Positions 17,634 to 28,253 of a DNA stretch of 64,000 bases are shown here, piece after piece. The stretch spans positions 8,725 to 72,724 of the forward strand of contig JAPDQY010000004.1 of assembly GCA_034505235.1 (NCBI GenBank), given 5' to 3'. The DNA is from Coneutiohabitans thermophilus. GTDB taxonomy: Bacteria > Zhuqueibacterota > Zhuqueibacteria > Zhuqueibacterales > Zhuqueibacteraceae. Numbering within the stretch: position 1 is the first letter of the stretch; each line of letters starts with the position of its first letter. Under the pieces are notes generated by a model. It saw only the letters and a list, made by a program, of their open reading frames with translations. It did no database searches and was not told the origin of the DNA. The translations under genes were made by a program, and so were the position numbers.

Positions 17634-18188
17634 TCACCAGCCGGAGACCGTGCGGTTCAGCACCTCGGTGGCGATCTTGGCGATCGCGCTGCTGATCGCG
17701 CTCTGCCGGTCACCGGAGTTGGCGCCCGCCGGCGTGTAGGTACCGAATTGTGTGAGTTCCTCCTCCCACAGCACCTTGCGCTTCTTCACATCATCACATT
17801 TGATTTTCACCGTCAGATACACGCGGATTTCCTGCACCTGCTCCTCCGCGGTGTAGACGCCCGCCTGTTCATGCAACCGCAAAATGGTGCCGTTCACAAT
17901 CACATCCGCCACCCGCCGATCGGCAAGCTTCAACGTGTTGTCCCGGTTGAAGCTCGCAATGATGGCCTCGGTGAGCTGTTCCTTCACGCCGAATTCCGCC
18001 GTGCGGTCATCGAAGATGGGAACGGCCACGGTCTTCAGATGCGGGTTGGCCGAGCCCGAAAAGGAGTACACTCCGCAACCTGCCAGCAGCGCGCACAGCG
18101 CAGTCAGCAGCGACACTGCCACCGCTGTTGTGCAGCTGCTCTGCCCCGCGGCTGGTGGGCGCGAGGCCGGGCAAAGGAAATGGTTCAT
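17634..18188 (-). CDS. lptE: LptE-like lipopolysaccharide-assembly lipoprotein
   Basis: This is a 184-residue lipoprotein with signal peptide and lipobox LLAGC (~residues 35-39). It is followed by the LptE-type start VYSFSGSANPHLKTVAVPIFDD and the RAxxVVNGTIL-like strand pattern (RRVADVIVNGTILRL). LptE plugs the LptD barrel that inserts lipopolysaccharide into the outer membrane. The frame is open further upstream, but the ATG at 18188 gives the proper signal peptide. It lies 174 bp after the sigma-54 activator on the same strand. Confidence 0.85.
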   Translation of the reverse strand: MNHFLCPASRPPAAGQSSCTTAVAVSLLTALCALLAGCGVYSFSGSANPHLKTVAVPIFDDRTAEFGVKEQLTEAIIASFNRDNTLKLADRRVADVIVNGTILRLHEQAGVYTAEEQVQEIRVYLTVKIKCDDVKKRKVLWEEELTQFGTYTPAGANSGDRQSAISSAIAKIATEVLNRTVSGW

Positions 18189-18362
18189 CGCAGTCCACAC
18201 CTCGATGCTTTGCTCACCGCAACCCGTCGCGGCAGCCCCGTGAGAGACCGCGGGGCGGACCTTCGGCCTGCAACCAACAGGGTCTGCCCGGGTTTTTCCG
18301 CGGGAACAAGGTGCATGTGCGCCGGACATTCCCCCGGGCCGGCAGGCCCCTGATCGCAGCGG

Positions 18363-19562
<1,200 letters not shown>

Positions 19563-19617
19563 GTCATCTGACGCCGGAGGTTGAAGAATGGCCGGCGAGT
19601 TTGCGGGCAGCCGGCAT

Positions 19618-20538
19618 TCAACGTTTGTTTTTGAACCATGCCACCGTTTGCTCCAGGCCCTGCTCCAGGTTGACCTGCGGCCGCCAGCCCAGCAGGCGCG
19701 CCGCTTTTTCATAAGAGAGAACGCTGCGCCGCTGCTCGCCGGGCTTGGCCGGGCCATGCCGTTCCTCGCAGCGGCTGCCGGTCGCCTGATTGAGCAGCCG
19801 GAACAATTGATTGACATCGGTCTCGCGGCCGGTGCCGATGTTGAAGTAATCGCTCACCGGATAGTCGAGCGCCGCCAGGTTGGCCGCCACCACGTCGCCA
19901 ACGTAGACATAATCGCGTGTCTGCCGGCCATCGCCGTTGATCACCGCTTGTTCGCCGCTCAGCAGGCGTGCGGTGAAGATGGCCACCACCCCTGCTTCAC
20001 CGTGCGGGCTTTGCCGCGGGCCATAGACGTTGGCGTAGCGCAGCAGGACGTACGACAGGCCGTAGCTTTGGCCGAAGAACGCGATGTATTTCTCGCACGC
20101 CAGCTTGGTGATGCCATAGGGTGAGGCCGGCCAGGTGGGATGCTCTTCATCCGCCGGGAAGTGCACCTGTTCGCCGTAAATCGCGCCGCCGGTGGAGGCA
20201 AAAATGAATTTCTTCACCCCGGTCTGCTGCGCCTGCTGCAGCAGATTGAGCGTGCCCAGGATGTTGACTTCGGCGTCATAGCGCGGATCCGCCACCGACT
20301 TGCGCACGTCCATCTGCGCCGCCTGATGATAGACGACCTCGAACTGCTCGCGCCGGAAAATCGCGGCGATCTCCCGGTCGCGAATGTCAACTTGATGAAA
20401 TCTTGCCTGCGGGTTGAGATTCTCCTTTCGACCGGTGACGAGATTGTCAATGATGACGACCTCATGGCCCCTGGCCAGCAATGCGTCTGCGATGTGCGAC
20501 CCGATGAAACCGGCTCCGCCGGTGACCAACACTTTCAT
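19618..20538 (-). CDS. NAD-dependent sugar-nucleotide epimerase/dehydratase (GalE-like)
   Basis: This 306-residue extended short-chain dehydrogenase has the Rossmann motif GGAGFIGSH at ~7-15. The active-site pattern is Ser/Thr in FASTGGAIYGE and YGITK (Tyr-x3-Lys), and YANVYGPRQ and TRDYVYVGDV are typical of UDP-glucose 4-epimerase relatives. It supplies activated sugars for surface polysaccharide. The neighbouring glycosyltransferases and lptE agree with that. The exact sugar is not fixed. Confidence 0.93.
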   Translation of the reverse strand: MKVLVTGGAGFIGSHIADALLARGHEVVIIDNLVTGRKENLNPQARFHQVDIRDREIAAIFRREQFEVVYHQAAQMDVRKSVADPRYDAEVNILGTLNLLQQAQQTGVKKFIFASTGGAIYGEQVHFPADEEHPTWPASPYGITKLACEKYIAFFGQSYGLSYVLLRYANVYGPRQSPHGEAGVVAIFTARLLSGEQAVINGDGRQTRDYVYVGDVVAANLAALDYPVSDYFNIGTGRETDVNQLFRLLNQATGSRCEERHGPAKPGEQRRSVLSYEKAARLLGWRPQVNLEQGLEQTVAWFKNKR

Positions 20539-20666
20539 GCTCTGTCCTTTCTGAATGAAGAAAATGCCCGAAGACTGCTGCCCCTGCTTGGTTCCAGCCT
20601 TGACTCACTTTGAGTTCATCCCTTGCCGGCCGATTCGCCCAGCCACTGACCGCCGGACGATGCTGA

Positions 20667-21989
20667 TCATCCCCCTCCCAAGTGCCGCCGCGCCTTTGCC
20701 CCAATGTCAGTCCGGTAGTGCGCGCCCTCAAAAGAAATTTTGCCGACCGCCGCATACGCCCGCTGGCGTGCCTGCTCAAAGGTCCGGCCCAGACCGGTGA
20801 CCGCCAACACCCGGCCGCCGTTGGTGATCAGACGCCCGGCCGCATCTCGCGCCGTGCCGGAATGAAAAACCAGAACCTCTTCCGCCTCGCGCAGCGGCAA
20901 ACCCGAGATCACCCGGCCGGTTTGGTATTCTCCCGGGTAGCCGGCAGAAGCCATCACCACTGTCAGCGCCCAGCCGTTTGCAGCCGCGGGCAGCGTCGCC
21001 GGCAGCGTGCCATGCGCCATTTGCCAGAACAGCTCCACCAAATCGAACTCGAGCAACGGCACAATCACCTGCGCTTCCGGATCACCCAGACGGCAGTTGA
21101 ATTCCACCACCCTGGGGCCTGCGGCCGTGATCATCAAACCCGCATAAAGCACGCCGCGGTAGGGGCGTCCCTCTGCCGCCAAACCGGCTATCGTGGGCCG
21201 CAAAATTTCATTTTCCACCTGGGCAAGCAGCGCCGGAGTCATCACCGGCGCGGGCGCATAGGCACCCATGCCGCCGGTGTTGGGTCCGCGATCGTGATCG
21301 AATACCGCCTTGTGATCCTGCGCCGCCGGCAGAGTGAGAATATTCGCGCCGTCGCTGAGACACAGTACCGACACTTCTTCCCCCGGCATGAACTCTTCGA
21401 TGACGATTCGACTGCCGGCCTGCCCGAACAGGCGGCGTTCAAGCATGGCCGCAGCGGTCGCGATGGCCTCGGCATGCGTGTGCGCCACCACGGCACCCTT
21501 GCCGGCGGCCAGACCGTCGGCTTTGATCACGATGGGCAGGCGGCATTTCTCCAGAAAGCTGCGCGCCCCGGGAAAATCTTCAAAGATCTCGAAAGCCGCG
21601 GTCGGAATGCCATGCCGGCGCATGAAGACTTTTGCAAAGGCCTTGCTGCCCTCGATCATGGCGGCCGCGCGGGTGGGGCCGACGATCGCCAGACCGGCGG
21701 CGGCGAAACTGTCAACGATGCCCGCCACCAGCGGCGCCTCCGGCCCGACAATGGTCAGATCGATCGCGGTGGCGCGGGCAAAAGCAAGCAGGGCGGAAAC
21801 ATCGGCCGGAGAGATATCGACACACTCGGCCAGTTGCGCAATGCCGGGATTGCCGGGCGCACAATAGATTTTACCGGCGTGCGGGCTTTGTGCCAGCTTC
21901 CACGCCAGCGCATGCTCGCGACCACCGCCGCCGAGCACGAGCAAACGCACCGGCCCGGCCGGGCGCGCGTTTTTGCCGACAGGGTTCAT
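20667..21989 (-). CDS. purD: Phosphoribosylamine--glycine ligase
   Basis: This enzyme performs the second step of purine synthesis, ATP-dependent joining of glycine to phosphoribosylamine. The 440 residues carry the family start LVLGGGGREHALAWKL, GPEAPLVAGI, the ATP-grasp KADGLAAGKGAVV and the signature RFGDPE-type CRLGDPEAQVI. The length is normal. It lies 78 bp after uvrB and 128 bp before the epimerase, all on one strand. Confidence 0.96.
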   Translation of the reverse strand: MNPVGKNARPAGPVRLLVLGGGGREHALAWKLAQSPHAGKIYCAPGNPGIAQLAECVDISPADVSALLAFARATAIDLTIVGPEAPLVAGIVDSFAAAGLAIVGPTRAAAMIEGSKAFAKVFMRRHGIPTAAFEIFEDFPGARSFLEKCRLPIVIKADGLAAGKGAVVAHTHAEAIATAAAMLERRLFGQAGSRIVIEEFMPGEEVSVLCLSDGANILTLPAAQDHKAVFDHDRGPNTGGMGAYAPAPVMTPALLAQVENEILRPTIAGLAAEGRPYRGVLYAGLMITAAGPRVVEFNCRLGDPEAQVIVPLLEFDLVELFWQMAHGTLPATLPAAANGWALTVVMASAGYPGEYQTGRVISGLPLREAEEVLVFHSGTARDAAGRLITNGGRVLAVTGLGRTFEQARQRAYAAVGKISFEGAHYRTDIGAKARRHLGGG

Positions 21990-22067
21990 GGGAATAATGG
22001 ATGGTCAACCGTTCGTGACGGGGTGGAGATGAGGCGGCCCGCGGCCATACCGCCCGGCAGCCGCGGT

Positions 22068-24128
22068 TCAGCGCGTCCGACCACGCCGCCGCGTCTTTTT
22101 CACCGTGTAGGTCGCGGGAGTTCTCTTTTTCCCGGTTTTGAGATACTCGATCTCATTGCGCAGCTCGGCAGCGCGTTCGAACTCGAGATGGCGTGCCGCG
22201 CTCAGCATTTCCTGCTCCAGGCGGTCGAGCAATTCCTCGCGCTCGAAGGGCGTCATTTTCTCCCACGCGGAGGCCGACACCGGCGCCTGGGTTTCGCGGT
22301 TGTATTTGCTGTCGCCACGCACGTCCGCCACCTGGGTCGAGCTGAGAATTTCCTCGGTGCTCTTGTAGATGGTCCTGGGCGTGATGCCGTGGGCCTCGTT
22401 GTACTGGCGCTGAATCTCGCGCCGGCGGTTGGTTTCTTCGATCATCCGGCGCATTGAGCCGGTGAGGGTATCGGCATACATGATGACTTTGCCGTTGGCA
22501 TTGCGCGCCGCGCGGCCGCCGGTCTGAATCAGGGAGCGCTCGCTGCGCAGATAACCCTCCTTGTCGGCGTCGAGAATCGCCACCAGCGACACTTCCGGCA
22601 AATCCAGACCTTCGCGCAGCAGGTTCACCCCCACCAGCACGTCGAACTCGGCCAGGCGCAGATCCCGCACAATCTCGACGCGGTCGAGCGCTTCGATCTC
22701 CGAATGCAGATAGCGCACGCGAATGTCCAGCTCGGCGAGGTAATCGGCCAGGTCCTCGGCCATGCGCTTGGTGAGGGTGGTCACCAGCACGCGTTCATGC
22801 CGCGCCACGCGCTGGCGGATTTCGGCGATGAGATCATCGATTTGATTGGCCACCGGCCGCACTTCGACCTCGGGATCCATCAAGCCGGTGGGGCGGATGA
22901 CCTGCTCGACCACCACGCCGCCGCTCTTCTGCAGTTCATAGTCCGCCGGTGTGGCCGAGACATAAATCACCTGCTTCATCATGGCTTCGAACTCATCGAA
23001 TTTGAGCGGGCGGTTGTCCAGCGCCGAGGGCAGCCGGAAGCCATGCTCGACCAGGGTCTCCTTGCGCGAGCGGTCGCCGTGATACATGCCGTTGATCTGC
23101 GGAATGGTGGCATGGGATTCATCGATGATGGTGATGAAATCCGCGGGGAAATAGTCGATCAACGTGAACGGCCGCTGGCCGGGTGCGCGTCCGGAGAGGT
23201 GGCGGGAGTAGTTCTCCACGCCGTGGCAGGTGCCGATCTCCTGCAACATCTCGAGGTCGAAATTGGTGCGCATCTCCAGCCGTTGCGCCTCCAGCAGTTT
23301 GTTGTGCGCACGCAACCAGGCCAGGCGCTCGGCCAGCTCTTCGCGAATGGCGGCGAGGGCGCGCAGCATTTTCTCGCGCGGGGTCACGAAATGCTTGGCC
23401 GGAAAAATCGCCACGCTGTCCACCTCGCCCAAAATCTCGCCGGTGAGCGTGTTGATCTGCGCGAAAGATTCGATCTCATTGCCGAACATCTCGATGCGGT
23501 AGGCTTCGCGCTCATAGGCCGGGATGACTTCGATGACGTCGCCGCGCACGCGAAAAGTGCCGCGTGCAAAATCGAAGTCATTGCGGGAATACTGCATGTC
23601 CACCAGCCGCTCCAGAATGCGGTTGCGCTCGATGCGCTGCCCGCGGCTGAGCATGAGCAGCTCCGCCTTGTAATCTTCCGGATCGCCCAGGCCATAGATG
23701 CAGGAGACCGAGGCCACAATCAGCACGTCGCGGCGGGAAAGCAGCGCACTGGTGGCCTTCAGGCGCAGCCGGTCGATCTCGTCGTTGATGGCCGTGTCTT
23801 TTTCGATGTAGGTATCCGTGCTCGGCACATAGGCTTCCGGCTGGTAATAGTCGTAGTAGCTGATGAAATACTCCACCGCATTGCGCGGGAAGAAGCCCTT
23901 GAATTCACCATAAAGCTGGGCGGCGAGTGTTTTATTATGAGAAATGACCAGTACCGGCCGATTCACGTTGGCAATGACATTGGCCAGGGTGAAAGTTTTG
24001 CCACTGCCGGTCACACCCAGCAGGGTTTGATGCTTTACACCGCGCAACAACCCCTCGGTAAGCTCTTGAATGGCCCGGGGTTGATCACCGGTCGGCTGAT
24101 AGTCTGAGACGAGTTCAAACTTGTCCAT
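22068..24128 (-). CDS. uvrB: Excinuclease ABC subunit B
   Basis: This is the 686-residue damage-verification helicase of nucleotide excision repair. Visible motifs are Walker A GVTGSGKTFT, the beta-hairpin region YYDYYQPEAYVPSTDTYIEKD, DESHATIPQ, helicase motifs near GVNLLREGLDLPEV and QTGGRAARN, and the C-terminal UVR domain (REELLDRLEQEML...LEFERAAELRNEI). The ATG at 24128 gives the canonical start MDKFELVSDYQPTGDQ; upstream in-frame codons are rejected. A very good promoter lies upstream. Confidence 0.98.
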   Translation of the reverse strand: MDKFELVSDYQPTGDQPRAIQELTEGLLRGVKHQTLLGVTGSGKTFTLANVIANVNRPVLVISHNKTLAAQLYGEFKGFFPRNAVEYFISYYDYYQPEAYVPSTDTYIEKDTAINDEIDRLRLKATSALLSRRDVLIVASVSCIYGLGDPEDYKAELLMLSRGQRIERNRILERLVDMQYSRNDFDFARGTFRVRGDVIEVIPAYEREAYRIEMFGNEIESFAQINTLTGEILGEVDSVAIFPAKHFVTPREKMLRALAAIREELAERLAWLRAHNKLLEAQRLEMRTNFDLEMLQEIGTCHGVENYSRHLSGRAPGQRPFTLIDYFPADFITIIDESHATIPQINGMYHGDRSRKETLVEHGFRLPSALDNRPLKFDEFEAMMKQVIYVSATPADYELQKSGGVVVEQVIRPTGLMDPEVEVRPVANQIDDLIAEIRQRVARHERVLVTTLTKRMAEDLADYLAELDIRVRYLHSEIEALDRVEIVRDLRLAEFDVLVGVNLLREGLDLPEVSLVAILDADKEGYLRSERSLIQTGGRAARNANGKVIMYADTLTGSMRRMIEETNRRREIQRQYNEAHGITPRTIYKSTEEILSSTQVADVRGDSKYNRETQAPVSASAWEKMTPFEREELLDRLEQEMLSAARHLEFERAAELRNEIEYLKTGKKRTPATYTVKKTRRRGRTR

Positions 24129-24225
24129 TGGCAAAACAAAAACTGCCATCTCTGGGCGGCATGATGGCATGATAAGAAAGACTGGCAACCTGTTCGTTGC
24201 AAATTCACAGCCAAATCACGGAAAA

Positions 24226-24238
24226 TGCCAATTTGGCA
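24226..24238. promoter_or_regulatory. 13-bp palindrome at the uvrB transcription start
   Basis: TGCCAA and TTGGCA arms flank a single central base. It lies about 12 bp downstream of the uvrB -10 box, where a repressor would block initiation or escape. It does not match the LexA boxes I know (CTGT-N8-ACAG or GAAC-N4-GTTC). Confidence 0.4.
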
Positions 24239-24250
24239 AGTGACACGGCG

Positions 24251-24279
24251 AATATACATCCTCATGCCACCAATGTCAA
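24251..24279 (-). promoter_or_regulatory. Sigma-70-type promoter for uvrB
   Basis: On the minus strand TTGACA (24279-24274), a 17-nt spacer and TATATT (24256-24251) match the housekeeping consensus in 11 of 12 positions. The predicted start is near 24244, giving a leader of ~115 nt. Confidence 0.7.
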
Positions 24280-24556
24280 GCTGCGCGGCTTGGCTGAAAA
24301 GGTGTCACAGGTCCCCTCATGAGATCTGCTACAGCTCCGCGGTGGCATGAAGCTTCACAGCAGCAATTGCAAGCCATGGCCCCGCCGTTGAATCAATCAT
24401 AAATGCAAGTCATGTCCGGCCATGAGAGGCTGCAGCCGGCCGGTGACACGGAAAGGCCTGGCCGGGCGAAAATTTCAGCAATCCGGCCGGGCACATGATG
24501 CCGCCGGCTGTGTCCCGCTTCACCCTGACGCCATTTGTGCCGCGGGGAAAAACACC

Positions 24557-24585
24557 TTGCAAATCAAAGCCCTCCAGTGTATATT
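24557..24585 (+). promoter_or_regulatory. Sigma-70-type promoter for the PpiD-like gene
   Basis: TTGCAA (24557-24562), a 17-nt spacer and TATATT (24580-24585) lie ~70 bp before the ATG at 24658. A GGAG site is just before the start codon. Confidence 0.6.
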
Positions 24586-24657
24586 TCGCGCTTGTAAATT
24601 GAAAACTTGACGCGCTGAATTGCGGCGCCCAGCTTTAAACCTCTGGAGTTTTCCGTC

Positions 24658-26460
24658 ATGGGAATGATGCAAAGAATGCGCAGCTACACCAAGATCTTTT
24701 TCTATGGCTTGGTGGCTGTGTTTGTCGGCACCATCGTCTTTGACTGGGGCATGAATGTCACCGGTTTGCAAACCCGCGATTTGACCATTGCCAAGGTCAA
24801 CGGTGAAAACATTACGATTACCGAGTTTGACCGCGCCGTCAATCAGGTGCTCGAAAATTACAAAGACAGCGGCGCCGAGATCACCGACAGCCAGCTCAAT
24901 TCCATTCGCAATCGCGTGCTGGACGATTTGATCAACAGCCGGCTGGTGCGCCAGGAAATCAGCAAGCATAACCTGAGCACGACCGACAAGGAGATCACCT
25001 ACTATCTGTTCGATCAGCCGCCGGAGTTCATTCAACAGATGTTCCGCACGGAGCAGGGCCAGTTCGACATGGCGCGCTATCAGGCGGCCCTGAAGAATCC
25101 GCAACTGGATCAGGCCTGGATCAGTGTCGAGCAGGAGATGCGCAACCAGTTGCCAGTGCAGAAGCTGCAGGATATGCTGTTTGCCTCGGTGCTCGTCACC
25201 GAAAGCGACATCAGGAGTGAATATCTCGCCCGCTATCAGAAGGCCACCGTGCGTTACGCAGCCTTCCCGTGGGACAAATATCGCACCGCCGCGGTGACCA
25301 TCAGCCCGCAGGAAATTCAGAAGTACTACAAGGAACACCAGGACGATCTCAAGGAGCCGGAAAAGCGCAAGATCGATTACGTCATCTTTTCAACCAATCC
25401 CACCCGGCAGGATTCGCAAGCGGTACAGGATACCGCGGCCGCCGTCTATCAACGTGCGCTGGCCGGCGAAGATTTCGGCAAACTGGCGGAGCTTTACTCC
25501 GAAGACGAATCCAACAGCAGCAAAGGCGGCGATCTGGGATTTTTTCCGCGCGGGCAAATGGTGAAGCCGTTCGAAGAGGCCGCCTTCGCGGCCAAACCGG
25601 GCGAGATCGTGGGGCCGGTCCCCACCAATTTCGGCCTGCACATCATCAAAGTGGAGGAACGCAAGCAGGAGAACGGCGAGGAGAAAGTGCGGGCACGCCA
25701 CATCCTGTTGCGCTATCAGGCCTCGCGCGCCACCCGGGAAGCCGCAGAGAGCGACGCCCGCTTTTTCGCCGAGCAGGCACGCGAAACCTCCTGGAACGAA
25801 ACGGTTGCCAGCGAGAAAGTGCCGGCACAAACCAGCACCTTCTTCGTCAAGGGCAGTGGCTTCGTCCCCGGTTTGGGTTTGAATTACGCCGCCTCGCAGT
25901 TCATTTTCCGCAATCCCGTCAACACGGTGAGTGACCCCTTCGAGACGCCGCAGGGCTTCGCCGTGATTCGCGTGGCCGAGATACAGAAAGAGCACACCAA
26001 GTCGCTGGAGGAGGCCAAAACCCAAATCGAGACAACTTTGAAGGAGGAACGCTGGCGCCAAATGGCGCAGCAGACCGCCGAGAAGTTCTACGCCGCGCTG
26101 CTGCAGGCCGGCACCAGCTCCTTCGAGACGCTGGCCCAGCGCGATACAATTGCCCTTCAAACTCCCGAACCTTTCACCCGCGCCGGATTCGTCTCCGGCG
26201 TGGGGCGCGATCAGGCGTTCATTGGCACGGCTTTTTCGTTGCAACCGATGGAAATCTCCAAGCCGGTGAAGGGACTGCGCGGTTCCTACCTCATTCAACT
26301 GCTCAGCCGCGATGAATTCAACCAGGCCGATTACAACGACAAAAAGGAAGACCTGCGCAATCAGCTCACCAACCGCGCCCGCCAGCAGGCCTTCGAGCAA
26401 TGGCTTGCGGCATTGAAGAAGGATGCCGACATCGAGGACAAACGCGAACGTTTCTTTTAA
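24658..26460 (+). CDS. PpiD/SurA-like peptidyl-prolyl isomerase chaperone
   Basis: This 600-residue envelope folding factor has one N-terminal membrane anchor (IFFYGLVAVFVGTIVFDWG, ~12-30) and a SurA_N-like helical domain (ITEFDRAVNQVLENY...VLDDLINSRLVRQEI). A parvulin rotamase domain (~220-330) shows AELYSEDESNSSKGGDLGFF and FGLHIIKVEE. A second, degenerate rotamase-like region (~345-430, RARHILLRY) follows. This is PpiD-like architecture: inner-membrane anchored, assisting exported proteins. That fits a genome with many large secreted proteins. Confidence 0.92.
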   Translation: MGMMQRMRSYTKIFFYGLVAVFVGTIVFDWGMNVTGLQTRDLTIAKVNGENITITEFDRAVNQVLENYKDSGAEITDSQLNSIRNRVLDDLINSRLVRQEISKHNLSTTDKEITYYLFDQPPEFIQQMFRTEQGQFDMARYQAALKNPQLDQAWISVEQEMRNQLPVQKLQDMLFASVLVTESDIRSEYLARYQKATVRYAAFPWDKYRTAAVTISPQEIQKYYKEHQDDLKEPEKRKIDYVIFSTNPTRQDSQAVQDTAAAVYQRALAGEDFGKLAELYSEDESNSSKGGDLGFFPRGQMVKPFEEAAFAAKPGEIVGPVPTNFGLHIIKVEERKQENGEEKVRARHILLRYQASRATREAAESDARFFAEQARETSWNETVASEKVPAQTSTFFVKGSGFVPGLGLNYAASQFIFRNPVNTVSDPFETPQGFAVIRVAEIQKEHTKSLEEAKTQIETTLKEERWRQMAQQTAEKFYAALLQAGTSSFETLAQRDTIALQTPEPFTRAGFVSGVGRDQAFIGTAFSLQPMEISKPVKGLRGSYLIQLLSRDEFNQADYNDKKEDLRNQLTNRARQQAFEQWLAALKKDADIEDKRERFF

Positions 26461-26492
26461 TACATCCTGCACGCGCCACCAGCCGCATTCTC

Positions 26493-26532
26493 CAACAAAA
26501 AAAGCTCCTGCCGGCAGGAGCTTTTTTTGTTG
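26493..26532. terminator. Perfect 40-bp palindromic bidirectional terminator
   Basis: The left half 26493-26512 is the exact reverse complement of 26513-26532. The GC stem AGCTCCTGCC/GGCAGGAGCT is flanked by seven As and seven Ts. It lies between the convergent PpiD-like gene and terC and can terminate both transcripts. Confidence 0.9.
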
Positions 26533-26565
26533 ACTGTCTTGCGGTGTGCCACCATCCCCGGCATT

Positions 26566-27333
26566 TCATTGGCCCGGCCGACCCGCTTCCTTCTCCAGAA
26601 AAACCTCGCCGCGCAGCTTCACCGGTTGCACCTCCCGGCTGCGCAGGCGCAGATTCAACATCTCCACGAACACCGAAAACGCCATGGCAAAATAGATGTA
26701 GCCTTTGGGAATGTGTTGATCGAGACCGTCTGCAATCAACGTGACGCCGATCAGCAGCAGGAAGCTGAGCGCGAGCATCTTGACGGTGGGGCGGCGATGC
26801 ACGAAATCACTGATGGCCCCTGCGAAAAGCATCATGAAGCCCACCGCAATCACCACCGCCGCCACCATGATGGCGAGATGATTGGCCATGCCAATGGCGG
26901 TGATCACCGAATCGAGCGAGAATACGATATCGAGCAGCATGATCTGCACCAAGACCCCGAGAAACGCCGCGCGCACTCTGGGAGCGCCATGCGCCTCCTC
27001 GCCTTCGAGCTTGTTGTGAATTTCGTGGGTGCTCTTGGCCAGCAGGAACAGCCCGCCCAGGATCAGGATGAGATCGCGGCCGGAGATTTCATTGCGGAAG
27101 ACGGTGAACAGCGGCCGGGTCAGGTGCATCACCCAGGTGAGCGAAAACAACAGCGCGATGCGCGAGAGCATCGCCAGACCCAGGCCGAGTGTGCGCGCGC
27201 GCGGCTGTTGTGCCTGCGGCAGTTTGCCCGCCAGGATCGAAATGAAAATGATGTTGTCAATGCCGAGCACGATCTCCAGCGCCGTCAGCGTCACCAACGC
27301 CACCCAGGCTTGTGGATCGGTCAACCAATGCAT
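26566..27333 (-). CDS. TerC-family integral membrane protein
   Basis: This 255-residue protein has about seven membrane helices. The TerC hallmarks are acidic residues inside helices: EIVLGIDNIIFISIL near the N-terminus and LLDIVFSLDSVITAIG in the middle. The family is linked to tellurite resistance and metal (Mn) loading of exported proteins; the function here is inferred only. The ATG at 27333 is preceded by GGAG with good spacing. It is convergent with the PpiD-like gene. Confidence 0.92.
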   Translation of the reverse strand: MHWLTDPQAWVALVTLTALEIVLGIDNIIFISILAGKLPQAQQPRARTLGLGLAMLSRIALLFSLTWVMHLTRPLFTVFRNEISGRDLILILGGLFLLAKSTHEIHNKLEGEEAHGAPRVRAAFLGVLVQIMLLDIVFSLDSVITAIGMANHLAIMVAAVVIAVGFMMLFAGAISDFVHRRPTVKMLALSFLLLIGVTLIADGLDQHIPKGYIYFAMAFSVFVEMLNLRLRSREVQPVKLRGEVFLEKEAGRPGQ

Positions 27334-27751
27334 GTTCTTCACTCCCGCAAATATTTGTGCAAAAAATCACGGTCGCAGGGAACCGGCCTCACGCAGCAGG
27401 GCCGGCGCAAAACTGGATTGTCGCCGTGAGGCCCTGGCCAGGCGCGCTCGGCTCGCCAAGCGCCCCGAGATGCGGGTGCAAAATACTGCGCGCGGCCGCC
27501 CACCCGGGCTGGAGCCGGTGAATGGCCTGCCGCAGATCAGCACAGCCTGCGGTGCTGACCGGGGAGACAGTCAGTGAGCAGATCATGCAGACTTGCAACT
27601 CTTTGAGCAGCGGATTCATGCTGGTCGCGGGGTAATTTGGAACAGATAGCCGCGCGACCGGTGGGGTGGGATACGCACTTTCCCGCGACCGGAATTGGCG
27701 CCGATAATAAACATTCAGGGCCTGGATTGCAAGGGGATTCCCAAGCCGCCC
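27334..27751. other. Intergenic DNA upstream of terC, no gene seen
   Basis: About 420 bp with short open frames of no recognisable family. It ends at the palindromic element described next. Confidence 0.55.
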
Positions 27752-27844
27752 GTAATGCCTCAGTTACATTTGATGACCCAACGCGGACATCTTGTCTGCA
27801 GGCAGGGATGCCTGCACCACCCCACACAGCTACTGAGGGATTAC
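27752..27844. repeat. 93-bp palindromic element with terminal inverted repeats
   Basis: The ends are inverted repeats: GTAATGCCTCAGT (27752-27764) against ACTGAGGGATTAC (27832-27844), 12 of 13 pairing. Inside are two more palindromes, GCGGAC-N5-GTCTGC (27783-27799) and GCAGGC-N6-GCCTGC (27798-27815). There is no coding capacity. It abuts the pterin dehydratase stop codon (27852) and could act as its terminator or be a MITE/REP-like element. A decayed partial copy lies at 28254-28300. Confidence 0.65.
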
Positions 27845-27851
27845 AGCCGTC

Positions 27852-28139
27852 CTAGGCCGCTGCCTCGATTTTATGGGCGAGGGCGAAGTCTTTCGCGCTG
27901 ATGCCGCCAGCGTCGTGCGTCACCAGATCAATCACGACACGGTTGTAAACGTTCGACCATTCGGGATGATGATTCATGGCCTCGGCCAGCAGCGCCACGC
28001 GTGCCATGAAGCCGAAAGCCTCGACGAACGAGGGGAAGTGGAAGGTTTTATGCAGCCTGCCGCCGGCAATCGTCCAGCCGGGCAGCCGGGAGAGCTCCTG
28101 GTTGATTTCCTGTTCGCTGAGCTTGTGCTGCGCCGCCAT
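27852..28139 (-). CDS. phhB: Pterin-4a-carbinolamine dehydratase
   Basis: This is a 95-residue enzyme that recycles tetrahydropterin cofactor for aromatic amino acid hydroxylases. The family core MNHHPEWSNVYNRVVIDLVTHDAGGIS is seen at ~55-81, with the active-site His pair and Asp-containing loop. An ATG at 28139 follows a strong GAGGAGG ribosome site. No phenylalanine hydroxylase lies nearby, so its partner is elsewhere or it has the moonlighting role known in the family. Confidence 0.93.
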   Translation of the reverse strand: MAAQHKLSEQEINQELSRLPGWTIAGGRLHKTFHFPSFVEAFGFMARVALLAEAMNHHPEWSNVYNRVVIDLVTHDAGGISAKDFALAHKIEAAA

Positions 28140-28253
28140 GGCAGAATCCTCCTCTCTTGGTGCATGATGGGGATCGGTTTGCGCTCCAATCTCCGGTGCT
28201 GGCCAGAGGATAAGAAAATTCTGCTGCGGCGCAAGGCAAAAATCAGAAGAGTG

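Larger units (their letters stand above)
24129..24657. other. Divergent intergenic region between uvrB and the PpiD-like gene
   Basis: This ~530 bp spacer holds a promoter for each flanking gene and a 13-bp palindrome just inside the uvrB transcript; each is listed separately. The middle part (24290-24550) shows no gene. Confidence 0.6.

Noticed and set aside
24226..24238. LexA box at uvrB
   Set aside because: The palindrome does not match LexA motifs I know; kept only as an unspecified operator candidate.
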